This document shows positions 29,599 to 38,247 of a stretch of 64,000 bases of DNA, piece after piece. Numbering within the stretch: the first letter of the stretch is position 1; every line of letters begins with the position of its first letter. Where the stretch lies: contig BMWJ01000001.1 in NCBI GenBank assembly GCA_014651175.1, forward strand, positions 992,001 to 1,056,000, read 5' to 3'. Both the position numbers and the translations under genes were made by a program. Below the pieces are notes generated by a model. It was not told where the DNA came from. It made no database searches and worked only from the letters and a program-made list of their open reading frames with translations. The DNA comes from Streptomyces clavifer (GTDB lineage Bacteria > Actinomycetota > Actinomycetes > Streptomycetales > Streptomycetaceae).

Positions 29599-30705
29599 AT
29601 GCCTAAGCCCGGAGAACTCCAGTTTGTCGCGCCCCGCGGAGCCAAGCAGCCGCCGCGGCACCTCGCCGACCTCACCCCCGACGAGCGCAAGGAAGCAGTC
29701 GCCGCGACCGGCGAGAAGCCCTTCCGCGCCAAGCAGCTGTCGCAGCACTACTTCGCGCGGTATGCGCACGAGCCGGCGGAGTGGAGCAACATCCCGGCCG
29801 GTTCGCGGGAGAAGCTCGCGGAGGCGCTGTTCCCCGACCTGATGTCCGTGGTGCGCCACATCAGCTGTGACGACGACACCACCCGTAAGACGCTCTGGAA
29901 GCTGCATGACGGGACGCTCGTCGAGTCCGTCCTCATGCGGTATCCGGACCGGGTGACGATGTGCATCTCGTCACAGGCGGGGTGCGGGATGAACTGCCCG
30001 TTCTGCGCGACCGGGCAGGCCGGACTCGACCGCAATCTGTCGACCGCCGAGATCGTGCACCAGATCGTGGACGGTATGCGGGCGCTCCGTGACGGCGAGG
30101 TGCCGGGCGGGCCCGCGCGGCTGTCCAACATCGTCTTCATGGGCATGGGCGAGCCCCTCGCCAACTACAAGCGAGTGGTCGGGGCGATCCGGCGGCTGAC
30201 GGATCCGGAGCCGGACGGCCTCGGGCTCTCGCAGCGCGGGATCACCGTCTCCACGGTGGGTCTGGTGCCCGCCATGCTGCGGTTCGCCGACGAGGGCTTC
30301 AAGTGCCGCCTCGCCGTCTCGCTGCACGCCCCGGACGACGAGCTGCGCGACACCCTCGTACCCGTGAACACGCGCTGGAACGTCCGGGAGGTGCTGGACG
30401 CGGCATGGGAGTACGCGGACAAGTCCGGCCGGCGCATCTCCATCGAGTACGCGCTGATCCGCGACATCAACGACCAGGCGTGGCGCGGCGACCGGTTGGG
30501 CCGGCTCCTCAAGGGCAAGCGGGTCCATGTCAACCTGATCCCGCTGAACCCGACGCCAGGCTCCAAGTGGACCGCTTCGCGGCCCGAGGACGAGAAGGCG
30601 TTCGTCGAGGCGATCGCCGCCCACGGTGTGCCCGTCACGGTCCGGGACACCCGCGGTCAGGAGATCGACGGAGCCTGCGGACAGCTCGCCGCCCTCGAGC
30701 GCTGA
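29599..30705 (+). CDS. rlmN: Dual-specificity rRNA/tRNA methyltransferase RlmN (radical SAM)
   Basis: 368 residues, ATG. The radical-SAM cluster is CGMNCPFC near residue 130; [27 protein letters not shown] and [16 protein letters not shown] follow. The C-terminal Cys of ACGQL is the second catalytic cysteine. RlmN methylates A2503 of 23S rRNA and A37 of some tRNAs. A strong terminator follows 47 bp after the stop. Confidence 0.96.
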   Translation: MPKPGELQFVAPRGAKQPPRHLADLTPDERKEAVAATGEKPFRAKQLSQHYFARYAHEPAEWSNIPAGSREKLAEALFPDLMSVVRHISCDDDTTRKTLWKLHDGTLVESVLMRYPDRVTMCISSQAGCGMNCPFCATGQAGLDRNLSTAEIVHQIVDGMRALRDGEVPGGPARLSNIVFMGMGEPLANYKRVVGAIRRLTDPEPDGLGLSQRGITVSTVGLVPAMLRFADEGFKCRLAVSLHAPDDELRDTLVPVNTRWNVREVLDAAWEYADKSGRRISIEYALIRDINDQAWRGDRLGRLLKGKRVHVNLIPLNPTPGSKWTASRPEDEKAFVEAIAAHGVPVTVRDTRGQEIDGACGQLAALER

Positions 30706-30752
30706 GATCCGGGTCGGCCCGGTGCGTCCGGCCCGCACAGGCCCGGCAGGCT

Positions 30753-30798
30753 CACTTCGCCCGGCCGGCGGGCACCGGCCCGCCGGCCGGGCGAAGTG
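30753..30798 (+). terminator. rlmN terminator with a perfect 20-bp stem
   Basis: Arms 30753-30772 and 30779-30798 are fully complementary with a 6-nt loop. No T-tract, as usual in Streptomyces. It directly abuts the tandem repeat array. Confidence 0.85.
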
Positions 30799-30801
30799 CC
30801 G

Positions 30802-30955
30802 GCCCCGGGCCGATACGGCCGGTGCCCCGGGCCGATACGGCCGGTGCCCCGGGCCGATACGGCCGGTGCCCCGGGCCGATACGGCCGGTGCCCCGGGCCG
30901 ATACGGCCGGTGCCCCGGGCCGATACGGCCGGTGCCCCGGGCCGATACGGCCGGT
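30802..30955. repeat. Seven perfect tandem copies of a 22-bp unit
   Basis: The unit (GCCCCGGGCCGATACGGCCGGT minus its final GT reads 20 bases GCCCCGGGCCGATACGGCCG) repeats seven times with no change, each beginning at 30802 + 22n. It holds the inner palindrome GGCCG-ATA-CGGCC and a CCCGGG. A 22-bp period equals two helical turns. There are no spacers, so it is not a CRISPR. The last copy ends at the TAGCCT -10 candidate of the thiamine operon. Confidence 0.95.
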
Positions 30956-30956
30956 G

Positions 30957-30962
30957 TAGCCT
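30957..30962 (+). promoter_or_regulatory. Candidate -10 of the thiamine transport operon
   Basis: TAGCCT fits TANNNT. Transcription from ~30969 would start 16 nt before the riboswitch. Its -35 position falls in the last tandem repeat, which has no TTGACA-like sequence. Confidence 0.5.
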
Positions 30963-30984
30963 GGTCCGAAAATCAACTTCATAT

Positions 30985-31085
30985 TCCGACAGGGGAGCGC
31001 CACAGCGCTGAGAGTGCGGCACCGGAACAGGTCGGCCGCAGACCCTCTGAACCTCGCCCGGGTCATTCCGGGTAGGAAGTTCGGA
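30985..31085 (+). ncRNA. TPP riboswitch (thi-box)
   Basis: The P1 ends TCCGA/TCGGA (30985-30989, 31081-31085) enclose GGGGAGC, GCTGAGAGTGC (THI-box core), GACCCTCTGAACCT and CCGGGTAGGAAG, all diagnostic of the thiamine pyrophosphate aptamer. It precedes a thiamine ABC transporter operon. Thiamine pyrophosphate binding should lower expression. Confidence 0.95.
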
Positions 31086-31103
31086 CCTTACTCAAGCTGT
31101 TGC

Positions 31104-31160
31104 GCCCTGCCCGCTCACGAGCGGGCGGGGCCGCGTCTCTTCCTGGTCATCTCCAGGAGG
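31104..31160 (+). promoter_or_regulatory. Expression-platform hairpins after the TPP aptamer
   Basis: A 12-bp stem (31104-31115 with 31120-31131, loop CACG) is followed by TCCTGG (31141-31146) paired with CCAGGA (31153-31158), which covers most of the AGGAGG ribosome-binding site. This suggests translational control in addition to possible termination. Confidence 0.55.
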
Positions 31161-31166
31161 AATCAC

Positions 31167-32258
31167 ATGAACACCACGACGAAGTACGCCGCGACGGCGC
31201 TCGCCGCCGCGCTCGGCGTCACCGTGCTCGCAGGCTGCGGGGGCTCGGGCGGCGACGCCTCCGGTTCCGAGGGCTCCGAGAAGACGGTCACCCTGGTCAG
31301 CCACGACTCCTTCAACGCCTCGGACGCCGTCCTGAAGGCGTTCACGAAGGAGACCGGGTACAAGGTCAAGGTGCTGAAGAGCGGTGACGCGGGCGCCGCG
31401 CTCAACCAGGAGATCCTGACCAAGGGCTCCCCGCGCGGCGACGTGTTCTTCGGCGTCGACAACACGCTGCTCTCCCGCGCCCTGGACAACGGTCTGTTCA
31501 CACCGTACGAGGCTGAGGGCCTCGACCGTGTCGCGTCCGGCGCCCAGCTCGATTCCGCCGAGCACCGGGTCACGCCCGTCGACACCGGCGACGTCTGCGT
31601 CAACTATGACAAGAAGTACTTCGCGGACAAGAAGCTCGACCCGCCGCAGTCCTTCGACGACCTTCTGAAGCCCGCGTACAAGAACCTCCTCGTCACGGAG
31701 AACGCGGCGACCTCCTCGCCCGGCCTCGGCTTTCTCCTCGGCACGGTCGCCGCCTACGGCGAGACCGGATTCGAGGACTACTGGAAGAAGCTGAAGGACA
31801 ACGGGGTCAAGGTCGTCGACGGCTGGGAGCAGGCCTACAACGAGGAGTTCTCGGGCTCCGCGGGCGGCAGGAAGAGCAAGGCGGACAGGCCGCTGGTGGT
31901 CTCCTACGCGTCCAGCCCGCCCGTCGAGGTGCTGTACGCCGAGCCGCAGCCGGCCGAGGCGCCCACCGGGGTCGCCACCGGCACCTGCTTCCGCCAGATC
32001 GAATTCGCCGGCCTGCTGAACGGCGCGAAGAACGAGGCCGGCGGCAAGGCGCTGCTGGACTTCCTGATCAGCAAGCAGTTCCAGGAGGACATGCCGCTGA
32101 ACATGTTCGTGAACCCGGTCGCGAAGGACGCGGAGCTGCCGGAACTCTTCACGAAGTTCGGTGCGACCGTCGACGCGCCGGCGACGGTGGCCCCGGAGAA
32201 GATCGCCGAGAACCGTGAGCAGTGGGTCCAGTCATGGTCCTCGCTCGTCGTGAAGTAG
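31167..32258 (+). CDS. thiB: Thiamine ABC transporter substrate-binding lipoprotein
   Basis: 363 residues from the ATG behind AGGAGG. A lipoprotein signal ends in VTVLAGCGG (lipobox LAGC). The mature part matches the TbpA/ThiB family (VTLVSHDSFNASDAVLKAF, GDVFFGVDNTLLSRALD, PLVVSYASSPPVEVLY). Placed directly under the TPP riboswitch, it should capture thiamine (or a phosphate ester) outside the membrane. Confidence 0.93.
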   Translation: MNTTTKYAATALAAALGVTVLAGCGGSGGDASGSEGSEKTVTLVSHDSFNASDAVLKAFTKETGYKVKVLKSGDAGAALNQEILTKGSPRGDVFFGVDNTLLSRALDNGLFTPYEAEGLDRVASGAQLDSAEHRVTPVDTGDVCVNYDKKYFADKKLDPPQSFDDLLKPAYKNLLVTENAATSSPGLGFLLGTVAAYGETGFEDYWKKLKDNGVKVVDGWEQAYNEEFSGSAGGRKSKADRPLVVSYASSPPVEVLYAEPQPAEAPTGVATGTCFRQIEFAGLLNGAKNEAGGKALLDFLISKQFQEDMPLNMFVNPVAKDAELPELFTKFGATVDAPATVAPEKIAENREQWVQSWSSLVVK

Positions 32259-33952
32259 CCACCCCGCCCGCAGGCAGGGGCAGGGGCAGGAAGACCGGCC
32301 ACGGCAGCGTACGGGGGAACGCGGTGCGGTTCGGCCTGATGGCCGTGCCCGTCGCGTTCTTCGGGCTGTTCTTCGCCTACCCCGTCGTCGCGATCGTCGG
32401 CCGGGGTCTCAGGACGGACGGCGTCTGGCAGTTCGGCCGGATCGGCCAGGTGCTGAGCCGGCCGGACATCCTCGACGTCCTCCGGTTCACCACCTGGCAG
32501 GCCCTCGCGTCGACCGCGCTCACCCTGCTGATCGCGCTGCCGGGCGCCTACGTCTTCGCCCGGTTCGACTTTCCCGGTAAGCAGCTGCTGCGTGCGGTCG
32601 TGACCGTGCCGTTCGTCCTGCCGACCGTCGTCGTGGGGACGGCGTTCCTGGCGGTGCTGGGGCGCGGCGGGTTCCTCGACGAGCTGTGGGGGGTCCGGCT
32701 CGACACCTCGGTGTGGGCGATCCTGCTCGCCCACGTGTTCTTCAACTACGCGGTCGTCGTACGGACCGTCGGCGGCCTGTGGTCGCAGCTCGACCCCCGC
32801 CAGGAGGAGGCCGCCCGAGTGCTCGGCGCCGGACGCCTCGCCGCCTGGCGGAGGGTGACCCTGCCCGCGCTGGCCCCGGCCGTGGCGGCAGCCGCGCTGA
32901 TGGTCTTCCTCTTCACGTTCACCTCATTCGGAGTCGTCCAGATCCTCGGCGGTCCGGCGTACTCCACACTGGAGGTGGAGATCTACCGGCAGACCGCGCA
33001 GCTCCTCGACCTGCCCACGGCCGCGGTGCTGACGCTGGTGCAGTTCGCCGCGGTCGGCGGGATCCTCGCCGTGCACGCCCGGACCGTGCGGCGCAGGGAG
33101 ACGGCCCTGAGACTGGTCGACCCCGCGCAGACGGCCCGCCCGCCGCGTGGCGCCGGGCAGCGGGCACTGCTCGGCGGGGTACTGCTGACCGTCCTGCTGC
33201 TGATCGTGGTGCCGCTCGGTGTTCTGGTGGAACGCTCCCTGGACACCTCGGGCGGCTACGGCTTCGGCTTCTACCGTGCTCTGCAGTCCGCCGATGCGAG
33301 CGGTTCCACCTTCCTGGTGCCGCCGCTCGAAGCCATCGGGAACTCGCTGCAATACGCGGCGGTCGCCACCCTGATCGCGCTCGTGGTCGGCGGTCTCGCC
33401 GCGGCGGCCCTGACCAGGCGCGCGGGCCCACTGGTCCGGGGCTTCGACGCGCTGCTGATGCTGCCGCTCGGGGTGTCCGCCGTCACCGTCGGCTTCGGCT
33501 TCCTGATCACCCTCGACGAACCGCCGCTCGACCTGCGGACGTCCTGGATCCTCGTCCCACTGGCCCAGGCGCTCGTGGGCGTCCCCTTCGTCGTACGGAC
33601 CATGCTGCCCGTCCTGCGGGCGGTCGACGGCAGGCTGCGGGAAGCCGCTGCGGTGCTCGGTGCCTCGCCGCTGCGGGCCTGGCGCGAGGTCGACCTGCCG
33701 CTGGTGCGCAGGGCGCTGCTGGTGGCCGCCGGCTTCGCGTTCGCCGTGTCGCTCGGCGAGTTCGGCGCCACCGTGTTCATCGCACGCCCCGACAACCCCA
33801 CCCTGCCGGTCGCGGTGGCGAGGCTGCTGGGACGGTCCGGCGAGCTCAACTACGGGCAGGCGATGGCCCTCAGCACGATCCTGATGCTCGTCTGCGCGGT
33901 GTCGCTGCTCCTGCTCGAACGTATCCGCACCGACCGATCCGGGGAGTTCTAG
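32234..33952 (+). CDS. thiP: Thiamine ABC transporter, fused double permease
   Basis: 572 residues from the ATG overlapping the thiB stop by 25 bp; a GTG four codons upstream is an alternative. About twelve membrane spans in two halves, each with a permease EAA loop (QEEAARVLGAGRLAAWRRVT and LREAAAVLGASPLRAWREVD). This is the ThiP/FbpB fused-permease type. Confidence 0.92.
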   Translation: MVLARREVATPPAGRGRGRKTGHGSVRGNAVRFGLMAVPVAFFGLFFAYPVVAIVGRGLRTDGVWQFGRIGQVLSRPDILDVLRFTTWQALASTALTLLIALPGAYVFARFDFPGKQLLRAVVTVPFVLPTVVVGTAFLAVLGRGGFLDELWGVRLDTSVWAILLAHVFFNYAVVVRTVGGLWSQLDPRQEEAARVLGAGRLAAWRRVTLPALAPAVAAAALMVFLFTFTSFGVVQILGGPAYSTLEVEIYRQTAQLLDLPTAAVLTLVQFAAVGGILAVHARTVRRRETALRLVDPAQTARPPRGAGQRALLGGVLLTVLLLIVVPLGVLVERSLDTSGGYGFGFYRALQSADASGSTFLVPPLEAIGNSLQYAAVATLIALVVGGLAAAALTRRAGPLVRGFDALLMLPLGVSAVTVGFGFLITLDEPPLDLRTSWILVPLAQALVGVPFVVRTMLPVLRAVDGRLREAAAVLGASPLRAWREVDLPLVRRALLVAAGFAFAVSLGEFGATVFIARPDNPTLPVAVARLLGRSGELNYGQAMALSTILMLVCAVSLLLLERIRTDRSGEF

Positions 33953-33954
33953 AG

Positions 33955-34986
33955 ATGCTGGCACTGGACGCGGCCACGGTCCGCTTCGGGGAGCGGACCG
34001 CGCTGGACGCGGTGGACCTGGAGGTCGCCGACCACGAGATCGTCTGTGTCCTGGGACCGAGCGGCAGCGGCAAGTCGACACTGCTGCGGGTGGTCGCCGG
34101 ACTGCAGCGGCTGGACGGGGGACGGGTGCTCCTGGACGGTGCCGACCAGGCCGCGGTGCCCGTGCACCGGCGCGGGCTCGGCCTGATGTTCCAGGACCAC
34201 CAGCTGTTCCCGCACCGGGACGCCGGCGCCAATGTGGCGTTCGGACTGCGCATGCACGGGGTCTCCCGCGCGGAGCGGGACCGCAGGGCCGACGAGCTCC
34301 TCGACCTGGTGGGCCTGCCCGGTGCCGGCCGCCGGGCCGTCGCCGCGCTGTCCGGTGGCGAGCAGCAGCGCGTGGCTCTCGCCCGGGCCCTGGCACCCCG
34401 CCCGAAACTGCTGATGCTGGACGAGCCGCTCGGACAGCTGGACCGGAGCCTGCGCGAACGGCTCGTCGTCGAACTCCGCACCCTGTTCGGCCGGCTGGGC
34501 ACGACGGTGCTCGCCGTCACCCACGACCAGGGAGAGGCCTTCGCCCTCGCCGACCGGGTGGTGGTGATGCGGGACGGCCGCATCGCCCAGACGGGCACCC
34601 CGCTGGAGGTCTGGCAGCGGCCGGCGTCCGCCTTCGTCGCCCGGTTCCTCGGCTTCGACAACGTCGTCGGGGCGACCGTGACCGGGACGGCCGCCGACAC
34701 CGTCTGGGGCAAGGTGGCCGTGCCGGACGGTTCACCCGGGGGGCGGTGCGAACTGCTGGTCAGGCCCGCGGGGGTACGGATCGGCGGACCCGAGGACGGG
34801 CTGCGCTGCACCGTCGGAGCGCGCACCTTCCGCGGCCACCACGTCGCCGTGACCCTGCGCCCCGACGAGGGGCCGGACCTGGAGGCGGAGTGCGCCCTGC
34901 GGGACGCCCCGGACGAGGGTGCCACGGTGGGTGTGACGTTCGACGTGGCGGAGACCGTGGTGCTGCCCCCGGCCGGCCCGCGCTGA
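33955..34986 (+). CDS. thiQ: Thiamine ABC transporter ATP-binding protein
   Basis: 343 residues, ATG 2 nt after the permease stop. Walker A GPSGSGKSTLLRVVAGL, Q-loop GLMFQDHQLFPH, signature ALSGGEQQRVALARALAP, Walker B LLMLDEPLGQLDR and H-loop VTHDQGEA are complete. The C-terminal TOBE-like domain adds ~110 residues. Ends the thiB-thiP-thiQ operon. Confidence 0.94.
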   Translation: MLALDAATVRFGERTALDAVDLEVADHEIVCVLGPSGSGKSTLLRVVAGLQRLDGGRVLLDGADQAAVPVHRRGLGLMFQDHQLFPHRDAGANVAFGLRMHGVSRAERDRRADELLDLVGLPGAGRRAVAALSGGEQQRVALARALAPRPKLLMLDEPLGQLDRSLRERLVVELRTLFGRLGTTVLAVTHDQGEAFALADRVVVMRDGRIAQTGTPLEVWQRPASAFVARFLGFDNVVGATVTGTAADTVWGKVAVPDGSPGGRCELLVRPAGVRIGGPEDGLRCTVGARTFRGHHVAVTLRPDEGPDLEAECALRDAPDEGATVGVTFDVAETVVLPPAGPR

Positions 34987-34996
34987 ACCGGTACGG

Positions 34997-36115
34997 TCAG
35001 CCGGTCAGCCGGGCGAGCGCCTCCGGAGCCTCGTCGACCGTGTCGACGAGGGCGATGCGCGACTCCATCGTCCGGCCCGAGGCGAGGGCGCTCAGCAGCG
35101 GCCAGGCCGGCAGCTTCTCCGTCCAGTGCGCACGGCCCACCAGCACCATCGGGGTGGGGGCCGAACGCGACTCGTAGTAGTTCGGCGTCGTGTTGTCGAA
35201 GATCTCCTGCACGGTCCCGGCCGCGCCGGGCAGGAAGATCACACCCGAGGTCGAGCGGACCAGCAGCCCGTCCTCGCGCAGGGCGTTCGCGAAGTACTTG
35301 GCGATGTGGTCGGCGAAGGCGTTCGGCGGCTCGTGGCCGTAGAACCACGTGGGGATCGCGACCGACGAACCGCCCTCCGGCCAGCGCTCCCGTACGGTGA
35401 AGGCGGCGGTCGCCCAGTCGGTGACCGAAGGGCTGAACGACGGTGCGGCGGACAGCAGCTCACAGGCCTTGACCAGCATCGCGTCGGAGTGCGGCGCGGC
35501 GTAGGCGCCGAGGTTGGCCGCCTCCATGGCCCCGGGGCCGCCGCCCGTCGCCACCGTCAGACCGCTGCGGGCCAGCTCCCTGCCCAGCACGGCGGCCTCC
35601 CGGTACGCACCGGTGCCGCGCGCCATCGCGTGGCCGCCCATGACGCCCACCACCCGGGTCCCGGCGAGGTGTTCGTCCAGCGCGTCGGAGACCGCGTCGT
35701 CGTGGAGGGCCCGCAGCATCGAGGAGAAGACGTCACCGTCGGCCTTCGTCCGCTGGAACCAGCGGTACGCCCGCGCGTCGGGCGTCACCTCGTAACCGCC
35801 GCCCGCCAGACCCTCGTACAGGGCGTCGGGGGTGTAGAGCAGGCCCCGGTACGGGTCGAAGGGAAGCCCCGGCACGGGCGGGAAGACGAAGGCTCCGTCC
35901 GCCCGCACCTTCGCCTCCGCGCCGGAATCCATCCGGCAGCCGAGGAAGACAGCACCTCGGGTGTCGGTGGCGAACAGCGCCGCACCGCGCTCCGTCAGGT
36001 CGACGGACTGGATCCGATGATCGGTCAGGGTCCCTGCGGTGACGGCCAAGTCGAATGCGGCGAGCGTCTCTATCTCGACGCCGGGTGCGTACGTGTTCTC
36101 GTCCGGGTTCTCCAC
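34997..36115 (-). CDS. LOG-family (lysine decarboxylase-like) Rossmann protein
   Basis: 372 residues from GTG. After a ~150-residue N-terminal part, VVGVMGGHAMARG, TVATGGGPGAMEAANLGAY and FLPGAAGTVQEIFDN follow. Family members acting as cytokinin riboside 5'-monophosphate phosphoribohydrolases have PGGxGTxxE; here it is PGAAGTVQE, so the activity is uncertain. The long N-terminal domain is unusual for LOG enzymes but common in a Streptomyces subgroup. It is convergent with thiQ, only 10 bp apart. Confidence 0.75.
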   Translation of the reverse strand: MENPDENTYAPGVEIETLAAFDLAVTAGTLTDHRIQSVDLTERGAALFATDTRGAVFLGCRMDSGAEAKVRADGAFVFPPVPGLPFDPYRGLLYTPDALYEGLAGGGYEVTPDARAYRWFQRTKADGDVFSSMLRALHDDAVSDALDEHLAGTRVVGVMGGHAMARGTGAYREAAVLGRELARSGLTVATGGGPGAMEAANLGAYAAPHSDAMLVKACELLSAAPSFSPSVTDWATAAFTVRERWPEGGSSVAIPTWFYGHEPPNAFADHIAKYFANALREDGLLVRSTSGVIFLPGAAGTVQEIFDNTTPNYYESRSAPTPMVLVGRAHWTEKLPAWPLLSALASGRTMESRIALVDTVDEAPEALARLTG

Positions 36116-36147
36116 CCGGCCATGCTACGTACCGGCCGGCGGGGGCG

Positions 36148-37311
36148 TCACCCCGTCAGCGGCAGCGCCGCCAGCTCCGCGATCATCCAGGTCAGCGGGG
36201 CGAACACGGCCAGCAGCACCGTCGCGCGAAGGACCGTGGCGATGCGCAGGACGGACATCGGTGCGCCCACCCGCACCAGCGCCTCCGCCGTGCGCGCCCG
36301 GGCCTGCTTGGCCTCCAGGGCGGAGGTCAGCAGCGTCGCCGTCGTGCAGCCCACGACGAGTACGGCTCCGAGCGCGGTGAGCGGGCCGAAGGGACGCGGC
36401 CCGTCGGTGTACAGCACCGAGGCCGCGACGACTCCGGACACCACCGCGCAGACCACTCCGAGCGGGCGCCCGATCCGGGACGCCTCGTCCATCAGGACCC
36501 GGCCCGCCAGCAGCCGTACGGCTCCGGGGCGCACGGCCTGGAGGAGCCGCCCGCAGAGGTGGGTGAGCCCGGGGCCCGCCATGGCCAGACCGATCGCGGT
36601 GAGGGTCCAGCCGGCCAGCACGCTCGCCGGGGTCGAGTCCAGCCGTCCGGGCAGCGGGAGGGGACTGCCCGCCGAGCCGCGGCTCGCGTACGCCTCGACC
36701 GCCAGTCCGGCGGCGGTGAGCGCGACACCCCAGGGCAGTCCGGTCGGCGCGGGCGCGGGGGTGAGCAGGTCCTCGGCCTCCTGGGCCTCGGACGGCGCGG
36801 CCGGCCGGGAGCGCAGCGCGAGTCCGCCGGCCGCGGAGGAGACCAGCGGGACGAGCGCCAGCAGTGTGAGCGCGGCGGCGAGGGGCAACGGTGTGCCGCC
36901 GCCCAGGAACTCCGCCGCACCGCCGTCGAAGGGCAGTCCGGTCAGATCGCCCCGCAGGTGGAGGAAGAAGAGGAGCGCCACCATCGAGCCCAGCGTGGTG
37001 GACACCGCCGTGGAGACCGCGGCGAGCACGGTCAGCCGGACCGGCCCGAGTCCGGCGGCGAAGAGCCCGGGGCGAGGGCGGGTGCTCGGGTCCGTACGGG
37101 CCACCGCGACCGCGAAATGGACGGTCGCGGCCAGCGGCACGGCGCACCACAGCAGCCGCAGGAGGGAACCGGAGGCGTGCGCGGGGTGTCCGGAGGCGTA
37201 TCCCAGGGTGCACAGGAGCAGGAAACCGACGCCCGCCGACGCCGCGGCGAGGAGCAGCCGCCGCATGAGCACCAGGGGATGGGATCCGCGGGTCAGACGG
37301 AGAGCGAGCAC
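36148..37311 (-). CDS. ABC transporter permease-like membrane protein
   Basis: 387 residues from the GTG that overlaps the upstream ATPase gene and follows GGAAGG. About ten membrane spans; no FtsX/MacB signature is clear. It is translationally coupled to the ATPase at 37293-38030. Substrate unknown. A start at the ATG 45 bp downstream is possible. Confidence 0.65.
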   Translation of the reverse strand: MLALRLTRGSHPLVLMRRLLLAAASAGVGFLLLCTLGYASGHPAHASGSLLRLLWCAVPLAATVHFAVAVARTDPSTRPRPGLFAAGLGPVRLTVLAAVSTAVSTTLGSMVALLFFLHLRGDLTGLPFDGGAAEFLGGGTPLPLAAALTLLALVPLVSSAAGGLALRSRPAAPSEAQEAEDLLTPAPAPTGLPWGVALTAAGLAVEAYASRGSAGSPLPLPGRLDSTPASVLAGWTLTAIGLAMAGPGLTHLCGRLLQAVRPGAVRLLAGRVLMDEASRIGRPLGVVCAVVSGVVAASVLYTDGPRPFGPLTALGAVLVVGCTTATLLTSALEAKQARARTAEALVRVGAPMSVLRIATVLRATVLLAVFAPLTWMIAELAALPLTG

Positions 37312-38030
37312 GCCGAGCGGCCTTCCGGATCGGACACGGCGGGCAGGGCGGCGGTGGCGACGCGGCGGCCGTCGAGCAGCGAGACCGTACGGTCGGCGAG
37401 GGCGGCGACCTCCGCGTCGTGGGTGGCGAGCACGACCGTGATGTCGTGGGACCGCGCCGCCGTGGTGAGGGTGCGCAGCAGCTGCGAGCGCTCGGCCCGG
37501 TGAAGCGTCGCCGTCGGTTCGTCCGCGAAGAGCACGGTCGGCGCGGCGGTCAGCGCCCTGGCCACGGAGACGCGCTGGCGCTGCTCCTGCAGCAGGGTGT
37601 GCGGCCGCTTCTTCGCGAGTGCGCCGATGTCCAGGCGCTCCAGCCACTCCGTCGCCGCCTTCTTCGCGGCCCGGTGCGGGACACCACGCAGCAGCAGCGG
37701 CAGGGCGGCGTTCTCCCAGGCGGTCAGCTCCGGTACGAGCTGGGGTTCGGCGGCGATCCAGGCGAAGCGGTCGCGGCGCAGGTGTTCGCGCAGCCGCGGG
37801 CCCATGGTGTGCACCGGGACGTTGTTGAACCAGACCTCGCCCTGCTGGGGCACCAGTTGGCCGGACAGGCAGTGCAGCAGCGTCGTCTTGCCGCTCCCGC
37901 GCGGACCTGTCACGGCCAGGATCTCCGCGTCGCGGACACCGAGGGAGACACCGTCGAGCCCCGGGGATCCGTTGTGGGAGTGCTGCAGGGAACGAGCCCA
38001 GATCACGTCGTTGTCCGGCGGGGCCACCAT
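37293..38030 (-). CDS. ABC transporter ATP-binding protein with degenerate signature
   Basis: 245 residues from the ATG after GAGG (an upstream GTG adds 3 codons). Walker A GPRGSGKTTLL, Walker B VLFADEPT and H-loop LATHDAEV are present, but the signature normally reading LSGGQ is LLQEQ, and the D-loop is TATLH. It belongs to the lipoprotein/antibiotic export-type ABC ATPases (LolD/MacB-like). The altered signature suggests weak or regulated ATPase activity. Coupled to the permease gene downstream. Confidence 0.8.
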   Translation of the reverse strand: MVAPPDNDVIWARSLQHSHNGSPGLDGVSLGVRDAEILAVTGPRGSGKTTLLHCLSGQLVPQQGEVWFNNVPVHTMGPRLREHLRRDRFAWIAAEPQLVPELTAWENAALPLLLRGVPHRAAKKAATEWLERLDIGALAKKRPHTLLQEQRQRVSVARALTAAPTVLFADEPTATLHRAERSQLLRTLTTAARSHDITVVLATHDAEVAALADRTVSLLDGRRVATAALPAVSDPEGRSACSLSV

Positions 38031-38141
38031 GGCGTACACCTCGGTTCAGATCAGATTTCCCGTTCCCCCGAACGGGGGAACCAAGACAGGGCCGATCGGT
38101 CACTCGGCACGCTAGGGAGTCGGACCGGGGTGTCGGCACAG

Positions 38142-38195
38142 CACGCGGCCCGGATGCACCCCTTCTCACTCGAACGGGTGCATCCGGGCCGTGTG
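38142..38195. terminator. Hairpin between the aminotransferase and the ABC transporter
   Basis: 20-bp stem (38142-38161 with 38176-38195, one G-U pair) and a 14-nt loop, 53 bp after the stop of the leftward aminotransferase gene. It probably ends that transcript. Confidence 0.75.
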
Positions 38196-38247
38196 GACCG
38201 TATGAAATGACTGCTGGAAGCGGTGCTGCCGGTCGTCGGAGCGCCGG

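Noticed and set aside
30802-30955. CRISPR array
   Set aside because: The repeats are contiguous with no spacers, and no cas gene is nearby.
30303-31066. Repeat-encoded peptides with GRYGRCPGPIRPVPRADTAGAP-like units (only described here; at most 20 residues PGRYGRCPGPIRPVPRADTA)
   Set aside because: They come from translating the 22-bp array in several frames on both strands; there is no ribosome-binding site and the region is a promoter/riboswitch leader.
35126-37441. A 771-residue plus-strand frame
   Set aside because: Antisense to the LOG-like gene and the ABC permease; the minus-strand genes have membrane spans and motifs, this frame does not.
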